A stretch of 52,017 bases of DNA from Deltaproteobacteria bacterium (GTDB lineage Bacteria; Desulfobacterota; Binatia; Binatales; Binataceae), in the NCBI GenBank assembly GCA_019237115.1, contig JAFAHS010000399.1, positions 1 to 52,017 on the forward strand. Reading direction: 5' to 3'. This document shows positions 32,346 to 41,751 of this stretch, in pieces. Each line of letters opens with the position of its first letter. Positions within the stretch are counted from its first letter, which is position 1. Below the pieces are notes generated by a model that worked only from the letters and a program-made list of their open reading frames with translations, was not told the DNA's origin and ran no database searches. The position numbers were made by a program, and so were the translations under genes.

Positions 32346-33740
32346 TTAGACCTGCACCGTCATCCATTTGCCGGTCCGAAAGCGCCAGCTTTTGATCGCG
32401 GATCGCACGATGTAGTCGACCAGCAGCGACCACCAGATCCAGACGATCGGTCCGTGATGCATCGCGATCAGGATCGTCACGAACAACCGCACCCCATAGA
32501 ACCCGGCCAGCGAACCGTACATCGGAAACTGGGAGTCCCCCGCTCCGCGCAGCGCTCCCGTGATGGTCCAGTCTATTGCCATCAGCGGCTGCGCGGCGCC
32601 CAGCGCGTACATGAACGCGACCGTATAGTCGATAACCTGCGGGTCGTCGATGAACATTCCCGCAATCTGGCGCGCAAACACGATGAACAGCAGGCCCATG
32701 CCGCTCATCAGCAGGATCGCAAGCCGCGTCGAGACCCATCCGGCCTTGCGCGAAAACTCGGAATCTTCCGCGCCCAGCCCCTGTCCAACGAGGGTTGCGG
32801 AAGCCGATGAAAATCCAAACCCGGGCAGGAACGAAAGCGCGAGAATCCGCACTCCGATGAAGTAGGCCGCTACCTCCTTCTCCCCATAGGACGCGACGAA
32901 CGCCACATATGCCACGAACCCGAACTGGATTACCAGTTGCTCGATGGCGGCCGGATTGCCCACCCGCAGAATTCGCCACCCCATGTTCCAGTCTGGCCAC
33001 AGCCGCTCCCACCTGAAGTTGAGCAGCATCCCGTCGAGTGACAGCGCCCAGAAGAACAGCAGACCGCCCACCGCAATCGCGATCAGCGTCGCGACTGCGG
33101 AGCCGTCCACGCCCAGCGCGGGCAATCCCAATTTCCCGAAGATCAATACGTAATTCAGAACGATCGCCAGCAGGTCGATGATCCCGCCGATCCAGAGTGG
33201 CGTGCGGGTATCTCCGGCCCCGCGCAGCGCCGACGCACACATCAGAAAGACGCCCTGAAACGGTTCGGACAGCATGACCACTTGCAGATAACGTGCGCCC
33301 ATCGCGGCCATACGTCCCTTGACCCTGAACAACCCCATTAACTGCGGGGCGAACACGATCACGGGAATCGCGATCAGGGTGGAGACCAGCACCCCGAAAA
33401 TGACCGACTGCTTGAGCACCTCTTCGGCATCGTCGCGGTCGCTCGCGCCCGTATAGCGTGCCACCAGGGCGATGGTTCCGGTTCCGACCGCTGCGATTCC
33501 CGCGCGCACCGCTCCGAGAATCTGAGTCGCCAGACCGACCGCACCGACCGCCTCCGCTCCCAGCCGCCCCACCATCAGCATCGCAGCCAGTCCCAGAATC
33601 GAGTCGAGCGCGAACGACAGGATAACCGGCCACGCCAGCGCCCATACCTCCCCGTTCATCCGCTCGACCGGAGGCAGGGCTATGGCGGCTCCCGCAAGTC
33701 CAGCGCCGGTCTTGGGAACCGACTCCAGCAATTCCGACAT
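32346..33740 (-). CDS. MATE-family efflux transporter
   Basis: A 464-residue membrane protein of twelve predicted helices in two related halves, typical of the multidrug and toxin extrusion family, which exports cationic compounds with Na+ or H+ antiport. Family signatures are WALAWPVILSFALDSILGLAAMLMVGRLGAEAVGAVGLATQI in the first half and RGAGDTRTPLWIGGIIDLLAIVLNYVLIFG in the middle. The second half shows LVGQGLGAEDSEFSRKAGW and ITGALRGAGDSQFPMYGSLAGFYGVRL. The start ATG follows the APC transporter stop by 36 bp. The substrate is unknown. Confidence 0.93.
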   Translation of the reverse strand: MSELLESVPKTGAGLAGAAIALPPVERMNGEVWALAWPVILSFALDSILGLAAMLMVGRLGAEAVGAVGLATQILGAVRAGIAAVGTGTIALVARYTGASDRDDAEEVLKQSVIFGVLVSTLIAIPVIVFAPQLMGLFRVKGRMAAMGARYLQVVMLSEPFQGVFLMCASALRGAGDTRTPLWIGGIIDLLAIVLNYVLIFGKLGLPALGVDGSAVATLIAIAVGGLLFFWALSLDGMLLNFRWERLWPDWNMGWRILRVGNPAAIEQLVIQFGFVAYVAFVASYGEKEVAAYFIGVRILALSFLPGFGFSSASATLVGQGLGAEDSEFSRKAGWVSTRLAILLMSGMGLLFIVFARQIAGMFIDDPQVIDYTVAFMYALGAAQPLMAIDWTITGALRGAGDSQFPMYGSLAGFYGVRLFVTILIAMHHGPIVWIWWSLLVDYIVRSAIKSWRFRTGKWMTVQV

Positions 33741-33776
33741 GATTGTGAGCAGTTACGCCAGCACCGCCGCGCGCAG

Positions 33777-35840
33777 TCAAGGGAGCGTCGGCCGCGGCTC
33801 GCTCAGCCGCGTCGCTGGGACAGGTTGCGGTTCGGCAGGTGTCACGCGAACCGGCAGGATGACCAGGCTAAGGCCGTCGATCTGCAAATAGCGTTGGACT
33901 TCGAGGGTAGTGTGCAGATGCAGAAAGCGCCCGAGGTAGCCCTCGACTTCATCGGAAAAGATCAGCTTGCCCGCGAAAAACACCAAATGCGGATGTTGGT
34001 GACTAAGCTCGCCGCAGAGCCTGACCACTTCCAGTACCACGTCGGGCCCAATTGCGGACTTGAGGGAAGCATGTAAACCCAGATCGCTTGCGAATTGGCA
34101 ATATTCCTTCAGATCGTCCGCGACACGCTGCTCCAGCTCCTTGACTTCCTTGGGCCCCTTCAGCAGGGCGGAGTCCACCTCCCCCACTCCAATAAACACG
34201 ACATTCTCGAATTCGTTCGGGAAAAGACGCGTCAGCGTGAGCAGCGTGGCCAGACCGAGCCCGTTGAATCCGTCCACCAGGATGCCGGCGGTGGGAGCTC
34301 CGGGATCGGGTTCCTTCGCGGGCTCGCGTCTGGCCTCGTATAACAGTGGAGTGACATCGGCCTCCAGTTGTCTGAGAGCCGCCGCGAATCGATTGTAATC
34401 CCGTCGCACCAAAAAACAGGCGCTGACCAGCGTGCCGGTTATCAGCACGGTCACCCACCCGCCTTCGTCGAATTTGAGCGTGACGGTGAGCACCAGGATC
34501 GAAAAGGTGAAGATGCACCCCAGACCGTTGATCGCGAGCTTGCGCTTCCACCGCGACTCGGCACCGCGTACCCGCCACCAGTGAACGCTCATACCAAGCT
34601 GTGAGAGCGTGAAGGTAATAAACACGTTGATCGCGTACAGAATCACCAACAGACCGACCCGTGCGTGGGTACCAATCAGAATCAGAATCGCCGCACCACC
34701 CATCGCGACCAGACCGTCCTGGGTCACCAGCCGCCCGCTTAAGTGAGCGAGCCGCCTGGGAAGCCACCGATCCGTGGCCATGGTCGCCAGGACCCGCGGT
34801 CCGTCGATAAACCCGGTCTGCGCCGCTACGAAGAGCAGAGCGCCTTCGGTAATCAGCGTAAACGTGACGATCGGGCCGCCGACCGGAATCCCGCCCAGCG
34901 TCCATTCTCCGGCAGCCTTCTGGAACATCACCGCGTTGAGCGTCATCCCTTCGACCTTCTGCACGTTCTCGAGCAAATAGCCGAAGAGGATTCCACCCGC
35001 GATGAACGCAAGCGAGAACGCCATGTACAGCATCGTGTGCTTGGCGGTGACAGTCCGCGGCTCACGCAAGATCGGCAGCCCGTTGCTGACCGCTTCGATC
35101 CCGGTGTAGGTTCCCGCGCCCATGCTGTACGCACGGAAAAAAATCACCGTCATCGCGATGAAGCCGAGCGTATCGATCCCTCCGCGTGCATCCTGCACCG
35201 CCGCGCCGAAGATCGCCGGCAATTTGGTTCCCCGGCTCAGGATTATGTAGCTCACCAGCCACACGTGCATAACCACAAAGGCAAGGAAGACCGGCAGCAG
35301 AGAAATGACCGATTCCTTGATCCCACGCAGGTTCATACCGACCATGAACAGAACGACCAGGAGACACACCCAGAACCTGAGCCACAGGATCGAGACCGGC
35401 AGGAAACTGAAGATCGCGTCCGCTCCGCTGGCTATCGAAACCGAAATGGTCAGCACGTAATCGATGACCAGTGCGCATCCGGACACCACTCCCGCACCCG
35501 GACCCAGGAGCTTGGTGGCAACCAGGTAGCCGCCGCCCCCGCTCGGGAACAAATCGATGGTCTGCGAGTACGACGCCGAGATCACGAACACGGTAAGCGC
35601 GGTCAGCATAGCCAGAAAGATCGCCAGGTACTGGTGAGGCCCCAGTGCCAGAAACGACTCTTCCGGGCCATAGCACGACGAGCTCAGGCCGTCGGCCCCC
35701 AAGCCTACCCAGGCGAGTAAGGCGATCAGCGAGAGGCTGTGGAAAATGCCGGGATCCCGCACGTCACGCGGCGGGCCGATGATCCGTTCGGTAAGAGTGG
35801 TACCCCCACCGGAGCTGGTTTTGCGCGGTTTCGATTCCAT
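33777..35840 (-). CDS. APC-superfamily permease, KimA-like
   Basis: A 687-residue transporter with about twelve membrane segments (residues 30-480) and a soluble C-terminal domain of about 200 residues. The N-terminal GLGADGLSSSCYGPEESFLALG and FPSGGGGYLVATKLLGPGAGVVSG match the APC group that includes the c-di-AMP-controlled K+ importer KimA (YdaO). YSMGAGTYTGIEAVSNGLPIL is also typical. The C-terminal part (TAGILVDGFNGLGLATLL and onward) is a cytosolic alpha/beta domain with no transmembrane segment and could be regulatory. Amino acid uptake remains possible. It heads the minus-strand series with the MATE and lipoprotein genes. Confidence 0.8.
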   Translation of the reverse strand: MESKPRKTSSGGGTTLTERIIGPPRDVRDPGIFHSLSLIALLAWVGLGADGLSSSCYGPEESFLALGPHQYLAIFLAMLTALTVFVISASYSQTIDLFPSGGGGYLVATKLLGPGAGVVSGCALVIDYVLTISVSIASGADAIFSFLPVSILWLRFWVCLLVVLFMVGMNLRGIKESVISLLPVFLAFVVMHVWLVSYIILSRGTKLPAIFGAAVQDARGGIDTLGFIAMTVIFFRAYSMGAGTYTGIEAVSNGLPILREPRTVTAKHTMLYMAFSLAFIAGGILFGYLLENVQKVEGMTLNAVMFQKAAGEWTLGGIPVGGPIVTFTLITEGALLFVAAQTGFIDGPRVLATMATDRWLPRRLAHLSGRLVTQDGLVAMGGAAILILIGTHARVGLLVILYAINVFITFTLSQLGMSVHWWRVRGAESRWKRKLAINGLGCIFTFSILVLTVTLKFDEGGWVTVLITGTLVSACFLVRRDYNRFAAALRQLEADVTPLLYEARREPAKEPDPGAPTAGILVDGFNGLGLATLLTLTRLFPNEFENVVFIGVGEVDSALLKGPKEVKELEQRVADDLKEYCQFASDLGLHASLKSAIGPDVVLEVVRLCGELSHQHPHLVFFAGKLIFSDEVEGYLGRFLHLHTTLEVQRYLQIDGLSLVILPVRVTPAEPQPVPATRLSEPRPTLP

Positions 35841-35920
35841 CGCGGGTGAGTTCCGGATGTTCGAACTTCCAACTTAGGTGAACGCGAATGTGCGCGCAAA
35901 ATCCAGCGCACGACCATCGA

Positions 35921-36823
35921 TCACACAGAATACTTGGCGCGTTCAAGTCCGAGCTGGTAGCGCGCCGCGTCGATCAGGTTCTGCATCAAGGCTACGACCG
36001 TCGTCGGACCGGTTCCCCCGGGGTTGAGTGTGATCCAGCCCGCCACTTCCTTGACCGCCTCAAAGTCCACGTCGCCCGCAAACCGGCCCGGCCCCACCCG
36101 CCGAAATCCGACGTCGATGATGCAGGCCCCCGGTTTCACCATGTCCGCAGTTATCAACCATGGACGTCCCGCGTCGGCTCCAACGCAGCTCACGAGCAGA
36201 TCGGCTTCGCGACAGACGCCGGCCAGATCCCGGGTATGCCGATGACACCAGGTCACGGTGGCGTTGCGGAGCCTGCCCCCCAGGATCAAGGCGGCTGGCT
36301 TACCGGCAATATCGCTTCTTCCGATCACGACCGCACGGGCACCGTCGACCGGCACCTTGAAAAAGTCGAGCAGCGAGAGGACCCCGCGCGGCGTGCAGGG
36401 AATGAAGCGGCCCCATGAGCCACGGTAGAACCCGCTTACACTCGATGCGCCGACCGCATCGACGTCCTTCAGCGCATCGAGTGCATCGAATAGTCGAAAC
36501 TGATCGACCGGCTCGGGGAGAGGCAGCTGAATCAGGATTCCGGTCGTCCGGGCATCGGAATTCAGTCGGGCAATCACCTGCAGCAGTGAATCCGTGGTGC
36601 AGTCCGTCGGATCGATTGCAATGACCTGGCTGTGAAAGCCCAAGTCCGCCGCCATCCGCTCCTTGTTGCGAACGTATTGGCGCGACGCGGGGTCCTTTCC
36701 GACCAGGATAGCCGCCAGCGACGGCACGCATCGGTGGCGCTCGCGCAGTTCTTTGGCGTGGGCGAGCAGCTCGGGCATGAGCTTTTCCCGTAACACTCGT
36801 CCATCAATGATGACGGCACTCAT
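35921..36823 (-). CDS. folD: Bifunctional methylenetetrahydrofolate dehydrogenase/cyclohydrolase, divergent FolD
   Basis: Interconverts methylene-, methenyl- and formyl-tetrahydrofolate with NADP. The catalytic Lys is in RQYVRNKERMAADLGF (about residue 56), and GILIQLPLP, IPCTPRGVLSLLDFF, VVIGRSDIAGKPAALIL and VKPGACIIDVGF are the family signatures. Two usually strict motifs differ: DVDGFHP reads DVDAVGASS, and the C-terminal PGGVGPMT reads PGGTGPTT. The enzyme may have changed activity or cofactor use. It is divergent from the glycine cleavage genes, which deliver methylene-tetrahydrofolate, its substrate. Confidence 0.88.
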   Translation of the reverse strand: MSAVIIDGRVLREKLMPELLAHAKELRERHRCVPSLAAILVGKDPASRQYVRNKERMAADLGFHSQVIAIDPTDCTTDSLLQVIARLNSDARTTGILIQLPLPEPVDQFRLFDALDALKDVDAVGASSVSGFYRGSWGRFIPCTPRGVLSLLDFFKVPVDGARAVVIGRSDIAGKPAALILGGRLRNATVTWCHRHTRDLAGVCREADLLVSCVGADAGRPWLITADMVKPGACIIDVGFRRVGPGRFAGDVDFEAVKEVAGWITLNPGGTGPTTVVALMQNLIDAARYQLGLERAKYSV

Positions 36824-36952
36824 TGCACTTCTTTCGAACTATAGCACGCTTGAAAGTGGGGCAAGCCGTTGTGGATAGCGACCTGCGATTGTGGGCATCT
36901 ACCGGCGATTTGTCTCGTTGTGGTTTTTTCGGTTTGTTAGAATCAACTACCA

Positions 36953-38080
36953 ATGGAAGCGCCCAAGCGTACCACGCTGTTCGCCTTCCACCAGAAACTC
37001 GGCGCCCGCATGACAGTTTTCGGTGGTTTCGAGATGCCCCTCAGCTACGGGGGCATCATTTCCGAACACCTGGCCGTCCGCTCCGCGGCAGGGGTTTTCG
37101 ATCTAAGTCACATGGGCGAGTTCGAAGTCCGCGGATCAAAGGCCCTGGAACTCCTCGAGCGCGGGTTCACCAACTCCGCGGCTCGTCTGCACGATGGGCA
37201 GGCGCAATACACGATCATGTGCGCCGAAGACGGCGGCACGATCGACGATCTGATCGTCTATCGGCGGGCCGCGGACGACTACCTGCTCTGCGTCAATGCC
37301 TCGAATGTCGCGGCCGACTGGGAGTGGCTGTCACAACTCAATCGCACCGTCGGCGCCGACCTTAGAGATGTCAGCGAGCAGACCGCGCTGGTCGCGGTGC
37401 AGGGCCCGAGAGCATCCGCAATTCTAGCTCCGCTAGCGGATTTTCCGATTGCGGAACTGGCTCGGTTCGCGTTCCGCGAAGGACGGGTCGCGGGAACGCA
37501 ATGCCTGGCTGCCCGCACCGGCTACACCGGCGAAGACGGTTTCGAGCTTTTCGTATCGTCGGTCGAGGGAGAAAAAGTTTTCGCCGCGGTTCTGGATGCC
37601 GGCAGGGTGGCCGGGCTGGCACCGTGCGGGCTTGGGGCGCGCGACACCTTGCGGCTGGAGGCCGGCCTTCCCCTTTATGGTCATGAACTGGACCGCGCGA
37701 CCTCACCGGTAGAAGCGGGTTTGAAAGCTTTCATCGGGCTCGGCCGGCCGTTCGTGGGAGAGACCGCGCTTCGCGCGCAGCACGAGCAGGGACCCCACAA
37801 GCGTCTCATCGGCATTGAAACCGACGATGCACGCAGCATCGCACGCCAGGGATACCGTATATTCCGCGCAGGCCGTGAAGTGGGAATTGTCACCAGCGGC
37901 ACGATGGGTCCCAGCGTGGGCCGGCCGGTTGCGATGGCCTACCTGAGCGCCGGCGAGACATCTCTTCCCGCGCCACTCGACCCAACCGCCCTCGAGGTCG
38001 AAATACGCAACCGGCGGACGCGGGCGACCATCGTCAAGCTTCCCTTCTACAGGCGCCCGCGCGCGAGCAGAGATCCATGA
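36953..38080 (+). CDS. gcvT: Glycine cleavage system aminomethyltransferase (T protein)
   Basis: Transfers the methylene group from aminomethyl-lipoyl H protein to tetrahydrofolate and releases ammonia. The 375 residues open TTLFAFHQKLGARMTVFGGFEMPLSYGG and VFDLSHMGEFEVRG, and the folate-site Asp is expected in TIDDLIVYR. GYTGEDGFELFV, LGARDTLRLEAGLPLYGHELD and VTSGTMGPSVGRPVAMAY are further family motifs. First gene of gcvT-gcvPA-gcvPB. No glycine riboswitch is evident in the 129 bp upstream; a short poly-T and an AT-rich stretch there may hold the promoter. Confidence 0.95.
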   Translation: MEAPKRTTLFAFHQKLGARMTVFGGFEMPLSYGGIISEHLAVRSAAGVFDLSHMGEFEVRGSKALELLERGFTNSAARLHDGQAQYTIMCAEDGGTIDDLIVYRRAADDYLLCVNASNVAADWEWLSQLNRTVGADLRDVSEQTALVAVQGPRASAILAPLADFPIAELARFAFREGRVAGTQCLAARTGYTGEDGFELFVSSVEGEKVFAAVLDAGRVAGLAPCGLGARDTLRLEAGLPLYGHELDRATSPVEAGLKAFIGLGRPFVGETALRAQHEQGPHKRLIGIETDDARSIARQGYRIFRAGREVGIVTSGTMGPSVGRPVAMAYLSAGETSLPAPLDPTALEVEIRNRRTRATIVKLPFYRRPRASRDP

Positions 38081-38135
38081 GCGCATCGGCCTCGGATTCA
38101 AAAGCACCGGACGGGAAGGAGGAAGTTTCTAACTG

Positions 38136-39485
38136 ATGAGATTCATTCCGCACACATCGGCTCAAGTCGCCGCGATGTTAGAAACCATCGGAGTGGCAAA
38201 GGTAACCGACCTGATAAGCCACGTGCCGGCCAGGCTCCGCGAACTGGCGGATATCAAACTCGACCCGGGCCGGAGCGAGGCCGAGGTGGTTTCCGAACTG
38301 CGTGCGCTTGCCGCGCGCAACCAGGGTGCCTCCGACTACACCAGCTTTCTGGGCGCGGGTTACTACCGCCACTACATTCCTGCAGCCGTGCGCGCGGTGG
38401 CCTCGCGGGCCGAGTTCGCCACCAGCTACACGCCCTACCAGGCCGAGGCGAGCCAGGGTACGACCCAGGCCATCTTCGAGTTCCAGACCTTGATTGCCCA
38501 GCTGACCGCCATGGATGTCGCCAACGCCAGCATGTATGACGGCGCCTCGGCCACCGCTGAGGCGGTCTTGATGGCGCGACGGCTCAAGCCCAAGCGCAAG
38601 ACCATCGCTGTCTCGCGCGCGTTATGGCCCGACTATCGCGACACCATCCGCACATACCTGAGCGCGCTGAGCGGCATCGAGATCGTTGAACTGCCGTTCG
38701 ACCGCGCGACCGGCACGGTCGATCTGGGCGCCTTGACCGCTATGGCCGGCGAAGAATTGCTCTGCGTCGTACTCGGATACCCCAACGTGTTCGGCGTGAT
38801 TGAGCCCCTTCGCACCGCGACCGAAATCGCCCATCGCGCCGGCGCGCTGGTAGTGTCCGCCACCGCCGAGGCACTTTCGCTCGGCTTGCTCAAGGCGCCG
38901 GGTGAGCTGGGCGCGGACATCGTCGCCGGTGAGGGCCAGAGTTTCGGGCTCGCAGTCGAGTTCGGCGGTCCCGGCGTTGGATTCCTCGCGGCCCGCACCG
39001 AGCATGTGCGGCAAATGCCGGGGCGGCTGGTCGGGCAAACTCGCGATCGTGACGGTCGCCGCGCCTTCTGCCTGACCCTTGCCACCCGCGAGCAGCACAT
39101 CCGCCGGGAGCGCGCTACTTCGAATATCTGTACCAACCATTCGCTGTGCGCACTCGCCGCCACTGTGTACCTGTCGCTGATGGGACGGCAGGGACTGCGC
39201 GAGTTGGCGGAGCGCAATGTCGAACTCGCGCACGAGGCTATCCACGCGCTCGAAGCACGCGGCCTGCGGCGGCGATTCAGCGGTCCCATCTTCAACGAGT
39301 TTGCGCTCTCGCTGCCCCACCCCCTAAATGCCCTGGCCTGGGCCGAGCAGCGAAGAATCCTGGCCGGGATCGCGCTTGAGCCCCACTACCCGGAGCTCGG
39401 CGACAGCATTCTCATCTCGGTCACCGAAGTGAATCGCAGCGCCGAGCTGTACAGGTTGGCAGAGGTCTTGGCGGAGGCGCGGTGA
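38136..39485 (+). CDS. gcvPA: Glycine dehydrogenase (decarboxylating) subunit 1
   Basis: Alpha half of the two-subunit P protein that decarboxylates glycine and loads the H protein. The 449 residues show MRFIPHTSAQVAAMLETIGV, the substrate segment FLGAGYYRHYIPAAVR, TSYTPYQAEASQGTTQAIFEFQTLIAQLTAMDVANASMYDGASA and GEGQSFGLAVEFGGPGVGFLA, all family hallmarks. It lacks the PLP lysine, which is in subunit 2. GGAGGAAG lies about 10 bases before the ATG. It begins 55 bp after gcvT, leaving no room for gcvH, and its stop shares one base with the gcvPB start. Confidence 0.96.
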   Translation: MRFIPHTSAQVAAMLETIGVAKVTDLISHVPARLRELADIKLDPGRSEAEVVSELRALAARNQGASDYTSFLGAGYYRHYIPAAVRAVASRAEFATSYTPYQAEASQGTTQAIFEFQTLIAQLTAMDVANASMYDGASATAEAVLMARRLKPKRKTIAVSRALWPDYRDTIRTYLSALSGIEIVELPFDRATGTVDLGALTAMAGEELLCVVLGYPNVFGVIEPLRTATEIAHRAGALVVSATAEALSLGLLKAPGELGADIVAGEGQSFGLAVEFGGPGVGFLAARTEHVRQMPGRLVGQTRDRDGRRAFCLTLATREQHIRRERATSNICTNHSLCALAATVYLSLMGRQGLRELAERNVELAHEAIHALEARGLRRRFSGPIFNEFALSLPHPLNALAWAEQRRILAGIALEPHYPELGDSILISVTEVNRSAELYRLAEVLAEAR

Positions 39486-41014
39486 TGGCCACGGCGGGCA
39501 GGATTACACCAATCGCAGCAATGAAACCGACGACGGAACCCACCAGAGCGACCCAACCGACCCAGGTTCCCCTGATCTTCGAACTTTCCTCCGAGGGCAG
39601 ACGCGGCACCGACCTGGCGGCGCGGACCGCGGGCAGCAAGTCGGGCGCCGAAATCCTGGGTGGCGAGCTCTGCCGAACCGATCTCGCCGGATTTCCCGAA
39701 CTCAGCGAGCCCCAGGTCCTGCGCCACTTCCTGCGTTTGTCGCAGGCCAACTTCGCGCAGGCCTTGCAGTTTTATCCGCTCGGGTCGTGCACGATGAAAT
39801 ACAACCCGGTGGTGAACGACGAGATGGCGGCACTCGAGGGCTTCGCCTCGATACATCCGTTCACTCCCGCTCATCTCGCCCAGGGCGCGCTGGAATTGAT
39901 GGCCCGGCTCGAAGCAGCCCTCGCCGAGATTACCGGCATGGATGCTATCTCGCTGCATCCGGCGGCGGGCGCGCAGGGCGAACTCACCGGACTGCTGGTG
40001 ATGCGTGCCTACCATCGCAAGCGCGGGGAGCATCGCCACCAGGTCATCATCCCCGATACGGCTCACGGGACCAATCCGGCCAGCTGCACCCTCGCCGGGT
40101 TCCAGGTCCTGGTGGCGCGATCCAATTCGCGCGGCTTTCTGGACGCGGCCGAGGTGAGAAGGCTGGCCGGGCCCGATGTCGCCGCCATGATGGTTACCAA
40201 TCCGAATACGCTCGGTCTGTTCGAGCCCGAGATTTGCGAAATCGCGCATATTCTCCACGAGCAGGGCGCGCTCCTCTACATTGACGGCGCCAACATGAAC
40301 GCGCTGATGGGCGTGGCAAAGCCCGGCCATATGGGCGCAGACGTCGTGCAATTGAACCTGCACAAGACCTTTTCGACTCCGCACGGCGGCGGTGGCCCGG
40401 GCGCCGGGCCGATCGGTGTGAAGCAGGTTCTGGAGCCGTTTCTTCCCAGCCCGCGCCTCAAGCACTCGGAGCGCGGGTGGGCTTTCGAGGAGGCGCGGCC
40501 CGACTCGATTGGTCGGCTGCGCTCATTTCATGGAAATTTCGGGATGTTGGTGCGCGCCTACGCCTACATTCTCGCCCTCGGCGGTGACGGGCTGGCCGAG
40601 GCGAGTCACACTGCGATCGTCGCCGCCAACTACCTTCGCAAGCGGCTGGAACCCTGCTTCCCGAGCGCCTCGCCGCAACCGTCGATGCACGAGTGCGTGC
40701 TCGAGCATGACCTGGAAAGCCGCACCGGTGTATCCACCCTCGAGATCGCTAAGCGCCTGCTCGACTTCGGAATTCATCCGCCCACCATCTATTTTCCGCT
40801 GGTGGTGAAGGGCGCCCTGATGATCGAACCGACCGAAACCGAAAGCAAAGAGGTGCTGGATCACTTCATCTCCGCCATGGAGCGCATCCACGACGAGGCC
40901 CTCAACGATCCGCAAACCGTAAAGAATGCTCCCCACACGCTACGCCTGTCACGGGTCGACGAAGCGGAGGCAGCCCGTCGTCCAATTTTGCGGTGGCAGC
41001 CGAAACCGGGCTGA
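39485..41014 (+). CDS. gcvPB: Glycine dehydrogenase (decarboxylating) subunit 2
   Basis: Beta half of the P protein. The PLP-binding Lys is in LNLHKTFSTPHGGGGPGAGPIGV (about residue 297). FYPLGSCTMKYNPVVNDEMA, HPAAGAQGELTGLLVMRAYH, IPDTAHGTNPASCTLAGF and VTNPNTLGLFEPEI are typical. ATG 39485 overlaps the gcvPA stop (TGATG). A GTG one codon earlier is less likely. The N-terminal 30 residues are Thr/Pro-rich and variable. Length 509 residues. Confidence 0.96.
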   Translation: MATAGRITPIAAMKPTTEPTRATQPTQVPLIFELSSEGRRGTDLAARTAGSKSGAEILGGELCRTDLAGFPELSEPQVLRHFLRLSQANFAQALQFYPLGSCTMKYNPVVNDEMAALEGFASIHPFTPAHLAQGALELMARLEAALAEITGMDAISLHPAAGAQGELTGLLVMRAYHRKRGEHRHQVIIPDTAHGTNPASCTLAGFQVLVARSNSRGFLDAAEVRRLAGPDVAAMMVTNPNTLGLFEPEICEIAHILHEQGALLYIDGANMNALMGVAKPGHMGADVVQLNLHKTFSTPHGGGGPGAGPIGVKQVLEPFLPSPRLKHSERGWAFEEARPDSIGRLRSFHGNFGMLVRAYAYILALGGDGLAEASHTAIVAANYLRKRLEPCFPSASPQPSMHECVLEHDLESRTGVSTLEIAKRLLDFGIHPPTIYFPLVVKGALMIEPTETESKEVLDHFISAMERIHDEALNDPQTVKNAPHTLRLSRVDEAEAARRPILRWQPKPG

Positions 41015-41108
41015 GAGCGATCCCAGTCCGCAGTCCTCCTCGGTGAGGGATGGCGCCCGGGCAGGCGCAACCGCGCTCGCTCGGTTGCACGCGCGCGGCG
41101 GGGTGGAG

Positions 41109-41735
41109 CTAGGTCGTTGCGGAGATCAGCCGAAGCGCCCGCTCATAGTCCTGGGGCGTATTGACGTTTATGAAACTAAGCAGCTGCGGATCGATCGCAC
41201 GCAGCTCCTGCTCCCCTACCTTGCGCACCGACACAGCTTCCACGATTTGTGCGAGCCGCGCCTCTCCGTGCGCGATCATCCAATTGATCGCGGCAATGCA
41301 GCGCCTGCGATAAACCGCATGCAGCGGCTGGACGAGCCCTGCGATTTCGGGCACCACCGCGTCATAGTGCTCAAGCATCGCGCAGAGCGACGAGGCGAGG
41401 TCGGCCCGCAGGAAGGGTGCATCGCACGCACACGCAAAAGCGCAGTCATTTCGAATTGCCGTCAGGCCAAGCGCGAGCGCAGGGAGCGGTCCCCCGTACT
41501 CACGCTCATCCCGTACCATCCGGACCTCACCCAAGCGCTGTGGCTTTGCCAAACCCGCCGGAGCGGTGACCAGCACGATTTCGGGAAAGCTGTGACGCAG
41601 CTCGGCAACCATCCGCTCGAGCAAGGTGGCTGTGCCGAATTCGAGCTCGGCCTTGGGACGGCCCATCCGGGAACTGCGTCCTCCTGCGAGCACTATCGCA
41701 GAGCATTGCTCGTGCACCGATGCAAACGCCCCCAC
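41109..41735 (-). CDS. mobA: Molybdenum cofactor guanylyltransferase-like protein
   Basis: Nucleotidyltransferase that attaches GMP (or CMP) to molybdopterin. The 208 residues have the nucleotide-binding loop IVLAGGRSSRMGRPKAELEFG (about residue 14-34) and DEREYGGPLPALALGL, CACDAPFLRADLASSLC and a C-terminal INVNTPQDYERALRL. The start is a GTG. The sequence is shorter in the middle than MocA-type CTP enzymes and fits MobA best. It lies 16 bp downstream of a GNAT-like gene, with no other molybdenum cofactor gene nearby. Confidence 0.87.
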   Translation of the reverse strand: MGAFASVHEQCSAIVLAGGRSSRMGRPKAELEFGTATLLERMVAELRHSFPEIVLVTAPAGLAKPQRLGEVRMVRDEREYGGPLPALALGLTAIRNDCAFACACDAPFLRADLASSLCAMLEHYDAVVPEIAGLVQPLHAVYRRRCIAAINWMIAHGEARLAQIVEAVSVRKVGEQELRAIDPQLLSFINVNTPQDYERALRLISATT

Positions 41736-41751
41736 TAAAGAAGCTAAAGCG

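Noticed and set aside
32341..33780. A 479-codon frame on the minus strand
   Set aside because: It overlaps the MATE transporter gene in another frame on the same strand; its translation is Arg/Gly-rich without domains, a product of GC-rich codon use.
34743..35720. A 325-codon frame opposite the APC transporter
   Set aside because: Its composition (very rich in Arg, Asp, Gln and His) mirrors antisense of hydrophobic helices; no domain seen.
36824..36952. A glycine riboswitch upstream of gcvT
   Set aside because: The 129-bp gap has neither the conserved glycine aptamer cores nor an expression-platform hairpin that I can recognise.
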